Source: Vibrio galatheae (GTDB lineage Bacteria; Pseudomonadota; Gammaproteobacteria; Enterobacterales; Vibrionaceae). From it: a stretch of 64,000 nucleotides of DNA. The stretch spans positions 186,001 through 250,000 of the forward strand of contig NZ_JXXV01000012.1 of NCBI RefSeq assembly GCF_000967545.1, written 5' to 3'. The translations under genes were made by a program, and so were the position numbers. This document shows positions 7,994-16,004 of the stretch, piece after piece; positions within the stretch are counted from its first letter, which is position 1, and every line of letters starts with the position of its first letter. The notes under the pieces are model-generated. The model searched no databases and was not told the origin of the DNA. It saw only the letters and a program-made list of their open reading frames with translations.

Positions 7994-8965
7994 ATGAAAA
8001 GCTCTCCGTTTCTCAGCTACATTCGCGAATATATGCTTGGCAGAAATTACGCGCTTCGAACTGTAGACGCCTATTTGTATTGGATACATCAGTACATCCT
8101 TTTTCATAATAAACAACACCCTAATGATTTAGGTACCAAGGACGTCGAAGATTTCCTTACTCACTTGGTTGCCAATAATGGCATTGCACAAAAAACGCAA
8201 AGTCTTGCATTAAACGCATTGGTATTTTTATACAAAGAGATCATACAGCAACCGGTTGATCTCGATATGCAATTTAGACGCTCGAACCGCTCACGCAAGC
8301 TGCCAACAGTTCTGACTCAAGCAGAAGTACGTAGGTTACTTTCCCAATGTGCACCAAAATATAAACTGCCTTTCCAATTGATGTATGGTTCTGGACTTAG
8401 GCTAATGGAGTGTGTGCGGCTTAGAATTCATGATATTGATTTCGAATATAAATCACTGCGTATTTGGCAAGGTAAAGGCGGCAAAAATCGCATTGTGACA
8501 TTGGCTCCAGAACTGTTTTCAGCCATCAAGCTTCAGCAACGGATTTCATCCGAATTTTTTAAACAGGATATGTCAAACAAAGCGTTCTCTGGTTGCTACA
8601 TCCCTGAAGCACTTTCACGGAAATATCCAAATGCGGGAATCACTTACAATTGGCAGTACCTATTCCCGTCAGACCGATTATCATCCGATCCACGTAATCA
8701 AAGTGTCCGGCGACATCATATTCATCACACATCACTGCAAAAACACATTAAGGATGTTGCTCGTCAAGCCGAAATCGACAAAGACATTTCGTGCCACACG
8801 TTGAGACACTCTTTTGCTACTCATTTACTTGAGAGTGGCGCAGACATTCGGACAGTTCAGGAACAGCTTGGTCATTCAGATGTAAAGACCACTCAAATCT
8901 ATACCCATATTATCGATAGAGGGGCAAATGGTGTGAAAAGTCCACTCTCTAACTTGCTTAGCTAG
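7994..8965 (+). CDS. intI: Integron integrase IntI (tyrosine recombinase)
   Basis: 323 residues from the ATG at 7994, chosen because chromosomal Vibrio integrases start at a similar M-K-S; an upstream in-frame ATG at 7967 is only one base from its GGAGG. Tyrosine-recombinase catalytic residues are present: Arg in G-S-G-L-R-L-M-E, Lys in W-Q-G-K-G-G-K, H-x-x-R in C-H-T-L-R-H-S-F, and the nucleophile in T-T-Q-I-Y-T-H. The IntI-specific insert (A-L-S-R-K-Y-P-N-A-G, then W-Q-Y-L-F-P-S) separates it from XerC/D. It should recombine attC cassettes into attI. It appears complete, but no cassette array is evident next to it. Confidence 0.95.
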   Translation: MKSSPFLSYIREYMLGRNYALRTVDAYLYWIHQYILFHNKQHPNDLGTKDVEDFLTHLVANNGIAQKTQSLALNALVFLYKEIIQQPVDLDMQFRRSNRSRKLPTVLTQAEVRRLLSQCAPKYKLPFQLMYGSGLRLMECVRLRIHDIDFEYKSLRIWQGKGGKNRIVTLAPELFSAIKLQQRISSEFFKQDMSNKAFSGCYIPEALSRKYPNAGITYNWQYLFPSDRLSSDPRNQSVRRHHIHHTSLQKHIKDVARQAEIDKDISCHTLRHSFATHLLESGADIRTVQEQLGHSDVKTTQIYTHIIDRGANGVKSPLSNLLS

Positions 8966-8993
8966 GTATGTCGAATGCTTTGAGTTAGACAAA

Positions 8994-9018
8994 AAAGCGA
9001 GCCAATACGACTCGCTTT
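8994..9018 (+). terminator. intI terminator
   Basis: AAAGCGAG (8994-9001) pairs with CTCGCTTT (9011-9018) around a nine-base loop, directly after the integrase stop. A-run before and T-run after make it usable in both directions. The same stem core recurs at 13636 and 21358. Confidence 0.85.
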
Positions 9019-9100
9019 CTATTACTTAACAGCTGAATCGAGTGAGAAAGTTACCACCCACTTGATCATAGAGGGATGTTCACTAGACAATTCTCACCCC

Positions 9101-10258
9101 TTACACCACTTGGGCGTAGAGTAAGAAGCAACCGAATAAAAAGATCATGCTCACCCCCATCGTGCCACCACCCGCTTGATAGACGCCGTTGTCAACCACA
9201 GGTTCGCGGCGTACTTTGAGCGTCATTGAGATCGGAACAAACACAGCAAGGAAGACGAGAATAAATCCGGCGTAACCGAGAATTGCTAAAAAGTGCTCTG
9301 CTGCAAACAGCGCACCAAGCAAAGGAAGAATGAACGTCGTGACATACACTGCAGGCTTATTGGCTTTAAGCAGATCTGAGTTTTGATCGTACAACGCCAT
9401 TGCAACACCCAAAAAGGATGTTAGCAAAGCAAGACCTGTAAACAATGAAAGAATAAATTCGAGACCACGATATTGTTGGCTCAGTACCGAAATCAATTCA
9501 GATACATTGGCGAACTGGACAAGCTGCTGCGCGGACAAATTGCCAACCACTGCGAACAGCCAAAGTAGATAGCACACCAGAGGAATCGTTGAACCAACAA
9601 CAATCATATTGCGCAGTTGAGTCTTACTAGCTTGTTTGTTGTACGTGACTAAAGACGGGATAACAACCATAAAGCCGAAGCTCGTAAATAGAACCGAGCT
9701 GGTCTTTATTAACTCGACCTTATCCTTGTTGACAACATCTGCCAAACCGTCAAAGGATACATTTGGTGTGAGTGCAAATAACGTGAAAATCAAGGAGAGA
9801 ATCATACCTGTAAATAGCACTCGGTTGAGCTTGTCTACGGCTCCTGTACCCGCCGAAACGAGTATGCCTACCAGTACGGTAAAACCGATTTGACTCGTAC
9901 TATTTGATAGTTCAAAACCAACTGCACTTAATACCTTTTGTACCAAATCACCAGCACCAATGATATAAGCCATAAGCAAACATACCAGCAATGCATACAT
10001 AAGGCCATTGGTAACAAATTGGCCCCCTTTACCAAGGGTTTCGCGGGCAATGGCGTTCATGCTCGCGCCTCCACCAACTTTACAACTGGCTTCAAGCAAA
10101 AGAAGCGCTGCGTAAGTCGTTCCAGCCCAGATGAACAACATGAAAATCGTACCCCACAAAAGACCGAATTGCGCCAATACCATGGGTATTGCAAGCATGC
10201 CTGCGCCCAAGGCAGTGCCTGCGACGATCAGGGAGCTGCCGAATAATTTTAAGTTCAC
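9101..10258 (-). CDS. Aromatic amino acid permease (HAAAP family, TyrP/Mtr/TnaB-like)
   Basis: 385 residues with about eleven hydrophobic membrane segments. The family start S-L-I-V-A-G-T-A-L-G-A-G-M-L-A-I-P is at residues 9-25, matching TyrP, Mtr and TnaB. The GTG start has GAGG eight bases upstream. The family symports tyrosine or tryptophan with protons across the inner membrane; which amino acid is carried here cannot be decided by eye, though the overall resemblance is to TyrP. It stands alone and is followed by the integrase terminator from the other side. No clear TyrR box was found upstream. Confidence 0.9.
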   Translation of the reverse strand: MNLKLFGSSLIVAGTALGAGMLAIPMVLAQFGLLWGTIFMLFIWAGTTYAALLLLEASCKVGGGASMNAIARETLGKGGQFVTNGLMYALLVCLLMAYIIGAGDLVQKVLSAVGFELSNSTSQIGFTVLVGILVSAGTGAVDKLNRVLFTGMILSLIFTLFALTPNVSFDGLADVVNKDKVELIKTSSVLFTSFGFMVVIPSLVTYNKQASKTQLRNMIVVGSTIPLVCYLLWLFAVVGNLSAQQLVQFANVSELISVLSQQYRGLEFILSLFTGLALLTSFLGVAMALYDQNSDLLKANKPAVYVTTFILPLLGALFAAEHFLAILGYAGFILVFLAVFVPISMTLKVRREPVVDNGVYQAGGGTMGVSMIFLFGCFLLYAQVV

Positions 10259-10730
10259 GGTTAATACCTCTACATTTAATCCGTAAGTTGAGAACTATTG
10301 CGTCATAAGTCGTTGAGCAATAGATAGAAAACCCTACTTTCACAGCCATTTTACTTAGCAAGACACCCGTCAACTACAGATGACACTACGTTTAGGCGTG
10401 TGAGCGATAGGGACTCATCTCCGGACAAAGCCAGATTGACAGGGCTGCTCATTTTGGGTTCGAAGCAAAATCAGCGCATCCTTTCATGTCAAGCTTGTAC
10501 TATGCCAACGGGATCTGAGATCAAAGAGTGTAAATTAAAAGCAGGACAGTTAACAACAAAAAGGCAGAAACCATGGAGAGATAAACTACACAGAAAAACA
10601 AAGAGCAGATAATACATTTATAAAACGATTAAATATTAGTCATTAGTATAATTTTAGGCTCTAAAGCTGCTGACTAACTAAAATACTTGTATATGTATAG
10701 AATTTTATACACCTTGCACTACAACGTGAA
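10259..10730. other. Intergenic stretch upstream of the permease
   Basis: About 470 bases with no supportable reading frame. The permease promoter should lie here, on the minus strand. An AT-rich segment at about 10640-10720 with TATAAT- and TATACA-like hexamers could serve a plus-strand transcript that continues into the structured region to the right. Confidence 0.4.
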
Positions 10731-10885
10731 AGCGCCTCTGGATAGCCGAAAAGCGTTAATACCGCTAGTATTTAACCCACGCCGAGCAACTCGGTTTATA
10801 TACCTCTAAGCACTGATTTACGGTTCGAAAAATTAGGTAAATCCGTGCTCCAAATGCTGGGCTTAGTTCCCAGCATTTGTTCTTT
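10730..10885 (+). ncRNA. Candidate structured small RNA ending in an intrinsic terminator
   Basis: Three stacked inverted repeats lie in gene-free sequence: CCGAG-CAA-CTCGG near 10790, AGCAC-T-GATTTAC (10809-10821) with GTAAATC-C-GTGCT (about 10837-10849), and AAATGCTGGG (10852-10861) with CCCAGCATTT (10869-10878) followed by a T-rich tail. The last is a good plus-strand terminator with no coding gene before it, which is how trans-acting sRNA genes usually look. No known family (Qrr, Spot 42, CsrB, riboswitch) was recognised. The 5' end is a guess from AT-rich promoter-like sequence upstream. Confidence 0.45.
10852..10878 (+). terminator. Intrinsic terminator, plus strand
   Basis: Ten-base stem AAATGCTGGG/CCCAGCATTT with a seven-base loop, followed by GTTCTTTTCTATTTTT. 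It lies convergent to the aldo-keto reductase gene, whose stop is at 10927, and could also end that transcript. It is the main support for a transcript upstream. Confidence 0.75.
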
Positions 10886-10926
10886 TCTATTTTTATTAAT
10901 ACGCTAGATCGCTGTGTACATAGCCT

Positions 10927-11766
10927 TTACAAAATACCCATAAGACTTTCAACAACCTCCTTATCAAGCTGAATGTCTAGTGCTGAGACATTTTCCTTTA
11001 GGTGTGAAACATTTGAGGTTCCTGGAATGGGTATAACCATCGCCGACAAAGACAGCAACCAAGCCAACGCAATTTGCGCTTTGGTCACTCCATTCGCTTC
11101 TGCTATTGGCGTTAAATCGACTTTTTCATCAATGAGTTTCCCCATACCTAGTGGAAAATAAGCGAAAAATGGGATCTGATTTTCATCACAATACTTAACC
11201 ACATCAAGCGAGCTAAGGTTGCCAACAAACATGGCGTTCTGTACCGCATCAATGGCGACAATTTTTTGGGCAGCTTTCAATTGTTCCAACGAGGCACAGC
11301 TTAGTCCAATATGTTTTATGATTCCCTCTGCCTTTAGCTTGGCCAAACACTGCAAAGACTCTTCCATCGGTATTCCTTCATCGCGTAAAGGCCCACCAGG
11401 TAAACGTAAGAACACCAAATCGAGTGAAGTCACTTTTAAGCTCTTCAAATTGTCGTCAATGCTTGTTTTTATTTCGTCCGCTTTTGCTGCAACTTCTGGC
11501 CTTCCACCTTGACCAATTTTGACACCCACTTTCGTCGAGATGATGATTTGATCTGAATACGGGTGTAATGACTCTGCAATCAGTTTATTTGCTAAGCCAT
11601 CACCATAGAAAAAAGCGCTAGCGATCAAGTTAATTCCCAGCTTTTGTGATTCGAGCAATAAGTCATGTGCGCGTTGAGGATCGGCTGTATTCCCCCTCAG
11701 GCCGGGAAGCCGCATAGCACCATACCCAATCCGACCAATGAGTTTATTTCCAAGTTTAGGTTGCAT
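10927..11766 (-). CDS. Aldo/keto reductase, YdbC/PdxI-like
   Basis: 279 residues, a single TIM-barrel reductase domain. The family start I-G-Y-G-A-M-R-L-P-G, Lys in I-I-I-S-T-K-V-G, I-K-H-I-G-L-S, A-L-A-W-L-L and P-I-P-G-T-S are all visible. It resembles E. coli YdbC (pyridoxal reductase PdxI). One oddity is at the first catalytic position: the usual I-D-T-x-x-F-Y-G reads I-A-S-A-F-F-Y-G here, so the tetrad Asp is Ala while Tyr and Lys remain. Activity may be impaired or altered. The ATG follows the marR stop with no gap (TAA then ATG), so the two are one operon. Confidence 0.9.
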   Translation of the reverse strand: MQPKLGNKLIGRIGYGAMRLPGLRGNTADPQRAHDLLLESQKLGINLIASAFFYGDGLANKLIAESLHPYSDQIIISTKVGVKIGQGGRPEVAAKADEIKTSIDDNLKSLKVTSLDLVFLRLPGGPLRDEGIPMEESLQCLAKLKAEGIIKHIGLSCASLEQLKAAQKIVAIDAVQNAMFVGNLSSLDVVKYCDENQIPFFAYFPLGMGKLIDEKVDLTPIAEANGVTKAQIALAWLLSLSAMVIPIPGTSNVSHLKENVSALDIQLDKEVVESLMGIL

Positions 11767-12192
11767 TTACTTCTCCAAATTTTTAACGGCTTGCTCAATG
11801 ACCTTTCTGGCATTTTCTATTTGAACTGTATCTAGGCCAGCCATTGCTTTGCTGCGAATATTAATTATTGGGTTGGGAATCGAGCTAAAATGGCTTACGC
11901 CCTCCTTCGTGAGTTCCAAGACTTTACTTCTGCGATCGCTAACTGACGGATACTGGATGACCCACCCCTTTTTCACTAATGCTGCCACTAACGGGGTCAG
12001 TGTCGCTGATTCCACATTAAGAATCGTTTGCAACTCTCGTTGTGCTAGCGTTCCGACCTCCGCAATATGGTAGAGGATGTACCATTGTGTGCGACCTAGC
12101 CCATATTTCGTCAATTCTGATTCCATTGCTTGGGTGGTGAGTAAATAAAACCTCTTTATCCAATGCCCAAGGCTTTTTTCATAGTCCGACAT
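11767..12192 (-). CDS. MarR-family transcriptional regulator
   Basis: 141 residues, standard length. The winged helix-turn-helix is visible (L-A-Q-R-E-L-Q-T-I-L-N-V-E-S-A-T-L-T-P-L-V), and the wing carries the conserved D-R-R-S-K-V-L-E-L-T. The AGGAGG ribosome binding site is four bases before the ATG and partly lies inside a palindrome that looks like the regulator's own operator. It is first in an operon with the aldo/keto reductase and divergent from a broken SDR gene. MarR proteins usually repress their own operon and release DNA on binding a phenolic or oxidising signal; this is inferred from family and layout. Confidence 0.92.
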   Translation of the reverse strand: MSDYEKSLGHWIKRFYLLTTQAMESELTKYGLGRTQWYILYHIAEVGTLAQRELQTILNVESATLTPLVAALVKKGWVIQYPSVSDRRSKVLELTKEGVSHFSSIPNPIINIRSKAMAGLDTVQIENARKVIEQAVKNLEK

Positions 12193-12200
12193 ATAACCTC

Positions 12201-12236
12201 CTAGGTACCTAGCAAAATATAAGCTAGGCGCCTAGC
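12201..12236. promoter_or_regulatory. Twin palindromic operators of the MarR operon
   Basis: Two perfect palindromes, CTAGGTACCTAG (12201-12212) and GCTAGGCGCCTAGC (12223-12236), have centres 23 bases apart and share CTAGG/CCTAG arms. The first touches the marR ribosome binding site. Position and symmetry suggest autoregulatory MarR sites between the operon and the divergent SDR remnant. Confidence 0.7.
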
Positions 12237-12269
12237 AATGTCCAGATTTGGTATACTGAAGACTAATAA

Positions 12270-12590
12270 TGCCTGGCTAAACCGTTGGTATTGGTCTTGC
12301 GACCGCTAAATACCTTGTGCAAGCAGGAGCTCATTGCAAGCTAACCTGATATCGCCACCATGCAGATATAGGCTTTAACAATTGAGCAGATTGAAGCCCT
12401 AGGTGGTAGCGCAAGTTTTCATCAAGTCGATTTTTCCAACGATTCTGCATGTAAAAGTTCGTTGACGATTTCGTCGCACAAAATAATGGCATCGATGTTT
12501 TAATACACAATGTCGGTGCTTTAGTGGGCCGTGTAAATACCGATGAAATAGATACGGAATTCTTGGTGATGTCGCCGACCTCAATATACG
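12270..12590 (+). pseudogene. Short-chain dehydrogenase (SDR) pseudogene
   Basis: No single frame is open, but SDR sequence can be read in pieces on the plus strand: G-I-G-L-A-T-A-K-Y-L-V-Q-A-G-A from 12287, then E-Q-I-E-A-L-G-G-S-A-S-F-H-Q-V-D-F, and after a frameshift near 12450 F-V-D-D-F-V-A-Q-N-N-G-I-D-V-L-I-H-N-V-G-A. These are the Rossmann motif, the Asp-containing strand and the N-x-G strand of a classical SDR. The catalytic S-Y-K half is missing. The gene would have been divergent from marR and controlled through the same palindromes. It is a decayed remnant, not a functional gene. Confidence 0.8.
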
Positions 12591-12682
12591 ATCGGCTCAA
12601 ACAATGGTACGTCTATGATTACCTTACTTACAGAAATCAACGATGCAAAGGAACACTTATCTCCACTCACGTGAGCTGACAA

Positions 12683-13483
12683 TTAAACTAACCACATTCT
12701 AGGTATTGGCCGACAAAGTTGATTGGTCACGTCATACAGTATCTGATCGTAGCCCTGGATGATGACAAAAGAGATATCTGTAGTTAAATCATACAACTCT
12801 TGTTCACCCACGTTCAGATCGTCACAACTGGCTATCTGCGCCAGTTTATCTATTACAGCCGAAGTGTAAGGCGTTGATAAAGCCTTGGGAACCATTGTCG
12901 CTAGCTGCTCAAGCTTACGAGACGTTTTATCACAACACCGTTTAACGCGCGGCATTCCTTTATTTGATTGAACGTCCAAAACACAAAGCCTAAGTTCGGT
13001 GAGCGCTTCCATGCTATCAAAAACCCTTTGCCACTTTTGATGGTAGCGATCGCCTAGCTCACTATTATCCGTTTTAGCTATCAGTGCTTGCGTCGTTTCA
13101 TCAATCAAGTACATACATTGACGTATTGTTTGTCCATGAATCACATGATTACGATTTGTTTGACGATGTTGCCAACCGTTATGCATCCCCTCTAACTTAG
13201 CTTGAAAAATTCGATGTATAGGCCGTTCACCTAGCGGCAAATTTGCAATGTTCGATTCGGATAATTCACGTAATTGAACCTGAATTTGTGCAAGTTCATT
13301 TTTATGCGCTTCGATGCAACCTCTGGTTAACGCGGCGTGGGTAACGTTACGATGTTTTATGGATAGCTGAAGTATTCGTCTTAACTGGACAAGGTTATTG
13401 AACTCGTAGCCAATCGTGTCGTCTTCTTGTTTTAGATAGTAAATTACAGCGAAGATTAAGGTAGCCAACAGTAAGATATCCAT
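12683..13483 (-). CDS. Membrane-anchored protein, possibly nitrate/nitrite-sensing (NIT)-domain-like
   Basis: 266 residues from the ATG at 13483, chosen for its GGAG six bases upstream; an earlier in-frame start at 13510 lacks this. One N-terminal hydrophobic segment (D-I-L-L-L-A-T-L-I-F-A-V-I-Y-Y-L) is followed by a long all-helical region. H-R-N-V-T-H-A-A-L-T-R and a second helix pair with H-G-Q-T-I-R-Q-C-M-Y-L-I-D-E-T recall the twin four-helix bundles of NIT domains, but the match is by pattern only. There is no output domain. The gene stands alone. I would call it hypothetical with a possible sensory fold. Confidence 0.65.
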   Translation of the reverse strand: MDILLLATLIFAVIYYLKQEDDTIGYEFNNLVQLRRILQLSIKHRNVTHAALTRGCIEAHKNELAQIQVQLRELSESNIANLPLGERPIHRIFQAKLEGMHNGWQHRQTNRNHVIHGQTIRQCMYLIDETTQALIAKTDNSELGDRYHQKWQRVFDSMEALTELRLCVLDVQSNKGMPRVKRCCDKTSRKLEQLATMVPKALSTPYTSAVIDKLAQIASCDDLNVGEQELYDLTTDISFVIIQGYDQILYDVTNQLCRPIPRMWLV

Positions 13484-13635
13484 TGCATACTCCTTGGTAT
13501 TGTAAATCACTCTTACTGCTACTCAGGATTTATGCCAAAATATAAATACAATAAAAACAGATAGTTAAGAAAAGTCCATATAGAATACTGAACAAACCGG
13601 GTGCATATACGCACTAACATTGTGACCAACAATGC

Positions 13636-13664
13636 AAAAAGCGAGCTACTCGGGCTCGCTTTTT
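13636..13664. terminator. Bidirectional terminator with AAAAAGCGAGC stem
   Basis: AAAAAGCGAGC (13636-13646) pairs perfectly with GCTCGCTTTTT (13654-13664) around a seven-base loop. It lies just after the minus-strand monooxygenase gene. The stem core matches those at 8994 and 21358. Confidence 0.9.
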
Positions 13665-13695
13665 AGCAATCAAACTTTTCGCTGTAAGCATAAGA

Positions 13696-13989
13696 TTAAC
13701 GCTTGCTCATTCGTGACACTTGTGTGGGAACGGCTAGCCAATCTTTCAGCTTATTCGCAACAGCTTGAGTATGTTTCTCTTGGTGATGATTTTCTAACGC
13801 CTTTTGGTTCACCCATTCTTCGTACAGATAAATGTATCGACCACACTCTGATACATGCAGTTCAAATTGGATGCACCCAACCTCATCCCTTGTGGCGCTA
13901 AGCATTCCAAATAACTCATTTTTGGCGCACTCAAAGTATTCTATGTGGGGAGTGATTTTTGCCATTACAAAAAGATGATCATTTGACAC
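13696..13989 (-). CDS. Antibiotic biosynthesis monooxygenase (ABM) domain protein, YgiN-like
   Basis: 97 residues, one ABM domain (dimeric ferredoxin-like barrel). Features are F-V-M-A-K-I-T-P-H near the start, D-E-V-G-C-I-Q-F-E-L-H in the middle and Y-L-Y-E-E-W-V-N-Q-K-A-L-E-N-H at the conserved helix. The GTG start is four bases after AGGAGG. Related proteins oxidise quinols or act on reactive carbonyls without a cofactor; the substrate here is not predictable. It is a single gene followed by a strong terminator. Confidence 0.85.
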   Translation of the reverse strand: MSNDHLFVMAKITPHIEYFECAKNELFGMLSATRDEVGCIQFELHVSECGRYIYLYEEWVNQKALENHHQEKHTQAVANKLKDWLAVPTQVSRMSKR

Positions 13990-14080
13990 TTTACCTCCTT
14001 AATTACGCAATCGTACGTTATATAGATAATGCCAAAAATAAAATAATTTTAATTATGATTTTAAATAAATAACATCGAAA

Positions 14081-14656
14081 TCAAAAACAATAAATCAAAC
14101 CTAAACGTAACACTATCAAAGAGGTCGAATATTTTTCATCAGCAAAAGTGGCGTTGTCACCAGAAAAACTAATTTCAATATTTGAATATAATTGGTCACT
14201 GAAGTGGTAACCTGCACCAGCACCATAGAGAACACTTAAGTCTTGCTGTTCAAAGTGTTCTTGACCGTCAGTTAAACCATATTCTAAGTTCGCAAGCCCG
14301 GTAATAAGGTACGCCGAGCCTCCCCAGCCCCAATCATAGCCTACGTGTCCGTTAATCCCATATTGTGACTCTACCTCAATAGTGCTGTTGTTACCGTAGC
14401 TATAACTTCCAGAAGTGTCGTTATAAAATGCTTCCGCGCCAAAAAACACCCCACTCTTGGTTAGATATTTAATCCCAAAGAGCAACCCTCCGGAAACCTT
14501 GGTATTATCTTGCTCGGCCGTATTTTCACTATCAAGAACAAACCCCGAATATGGCAAACTTACCCCGACATAAGGTTGATAAGTTTTAGCTTGCACCATA
14601 GTGGACATTTGTGCAGCCACTAGAGCAACGAGAATATAAGCGACATTCTTTTTCAT
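14081..14656 (-). CDS. Outer membrane beta-barrel protein (small porin-like, eight-strand type)
   Basis: 191 residues with a Sec signal peptide (residues 1-23, cleavage after V-Q-A). The mature part alternates aromatic and small residues in about eight strands (Y-Q-P-Y-V-G-V, G-G-L-L-F-G-I-K-Y, Y-G-A-G-A-G-Y-H-F) and ends in the sorting signature Y-C-F with a C-terminal Phe. This is the fold of OmpA-like and OmpW/OmpX-like small barrels. No peptidoglycan-binding domain follows. The gene is monocistronic. Function beyond an outer membrane location is not determinable. Confidence 0.85.
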   Translation of the reverse strand: MKKNVAYILVALVAAQMSTMVQAKTYQPYVGVSLPYSGFVLDSENTAEQDNTKVSGGLLFGIKYLTKSGVFFGAEAFYNDTSGSYSYGNNSTIEVESQYGINGHVGYDWGWGGSAYLITGLANLEYGLTDGQEHFEQQDLSVLYGAGAGYHFSDQLYSNIEISFSGDNATFADEKYSTSLIVLRLGLIYCF

Positions 14657-14961
14657 ATTTACCCTTATTTATAATACCATCAGAAATATTGTTAAAATGA
14701 TAAATTAGGTGTCAGTAATAACCACTACATCACTCCCTATCCAGAAAATATTATTCAACAATAACCTTATGGATTAATAGAATAAAATTGCTATCGTCTC
14801 TGATGCGTTATTAATATAAGAACGTCTAATATTTAATTTTCAATAACGGTCACTAAAGCTTTAAACAGAGACGAGTTTGATCGCTGTACTCAACAAACCT
14901 GAAACATTGTAGTCTTTACACACACGCTCAAAAATTCAATCGGGCCTTTCATTGACGAATA
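14657..14961. other. Intergenic region upstream of the beta-barrel gene
   Basis: About 305 AT-rich bases between the barrel gene start and the hydrolase stop. It should hold the promoter and leader of the barrel gene on the minus strand. No clear operator, hairpin terminator or reading frame was seen. Confidence 0.4.
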
Positions 14962-15876
14962 TTACAGAGTGCGTTGGAAGAAAGAGGCGAGTTTGGATAC
15001 TGCATCATCGACGTATTCTGCAACATCATAAAGCGACATATGGTTTGCGCCATCAATGACATACAAGGTTTTGTCAGTACTCGTTGCACGATCCAATAAA
15101 TCATCACTCATCCACTTGCTACCTGCGCCACTACCGACGACAGCAAGGATTGGCTGGGTTAAGAATGCTTCCGCTTTATGGTAGGCATCGTAAGTAATGA
15201 TCTGGTTTAAGTTACGGGTTAGAGCAAAACCCGGAGCATTTGGATGTTCACAACGTGGTGTGTGGTAATACTCCCATGCTTCGCGGAGTTCTGCGTTTGG
15301 TGCATCTTCTTCACGCATCGGAGCTAGAGGAATGATTGCGTATTCAGAGCCATTAGCGTCTGTTGTCCGAGCATTCGAACCAAAATCTAAGTAACCAAGG
15401 GCATCAGCATCGTTAACCGAATTATCCCAACCATTACGGAACATCTGGCCGATATTTACTGCGCTGACCATACCCAGCGCCTTAATACGACGGTCATTAA
15501 TCGCAGCGTTTGCACTGTAGCCCGCGCCGGCACAAATCCCCATCGCACCAATTTTGTAGTTGTCGACATAATTTAATGTTGTTAGATAGTCTACGACTGC
15601 GCTCACATCTTCCGTGCTTGTATAAGGGTTTTCCATTTGACGAGGTTGGCCCGTGCTTTCGCCTTGATATGAACGGTCAAAAGCAATAGCGATCAGGCCG
15701 TTTTGCGCTAATTTACTCGCGTATAGGCCAGCTGTTTGCTCTTTCACTCCACCACCAGGGTGAGAAACAACAACGGCTGCATATTGTTTACTTGCATCAA
15801 AATCTGTAGGGAAATTGATAACCGCGGAAATCTCAATACCTTGACCATTTAGATTTTTGAAAGTGACTTTAGACAT
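14962..15876 (-). CDS. Alpha/beta hydrolase with Cys nucleophile (dienelactone hydrolase-like)
   Basis: 304 residues from the ATG at 15876; the apparent upstream TTG overlaps the GGAG ribosome binding site. The oxyanion-side motif S-H-P-G-G-G-V-K-E-Q is near residue 43. The nucleophile elbow reads G-I-C-A-G-A-G, that is G-x-C-x-G rather than the common G-x-S-x-G, and the catalytic His is likely in G-A-N-H-M-S-L. A Cys nucleophile is typical of dienelactone hydrolases. It is divergent from a LysR regulator that probably controls it. The natural substrate is unknown. Confidence 0.88.
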   Translation of the reverse strand: MSKVTFKNLNGQGIEISAVINFPTDFDASKQYAAVVVSHPGGGVKEQTAGLYASKLAQNGLIAIAFDRSYQGESTGQPRQMENPYTSTEDVSAVVDYLTTLNYVDNYKIGAMGICAGAGYSANAAINDRRIKALGMVSAVNIGQMFRNGWDNSVNDADALGYLDFGSNARTTDANGSEYAIIPLAPMREEDAPNAELREAWEYYHTPRCEHPNAPGFALTRNLNQIITYDAYHKAEAFLTQPILAVVGSGAGSKWMSDDLLDRATSTDKTLYVIDGANHMSLYDVAEYVDDAVSKLASFFQRTL

Positions 15877-16004
15877 AACGACATTCTCCAATAGAGGTTA
15901 ACTGTTCATCTCAGGCTGACCTAAGCTTCGAGATAATATTAGCGACCAGACTGTTTCGAATAAATATCGTTTCACCTACATGACTGTTTAGTTATACTTA
16001 ACAA

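Noticed and set aside
10259-10640. TyrR box upstream of the aromatic permease
   Set aside because: No TGTAAA-N6-TTTACA match was found; only single half-sites.
10809-10849. tRNA-like T-arm (GGTTCGAA) in the intergenic region
   Set aside because: The stem and loop lengths do not fit a T-arm, and no acceptor, anticodon or D-arm is present.
12331-12600. Minus-strand open frame across the SDR remnant
   Set aside because: The plus strand carries SDR motifs in the same interval, so the minus frame is a by-product.
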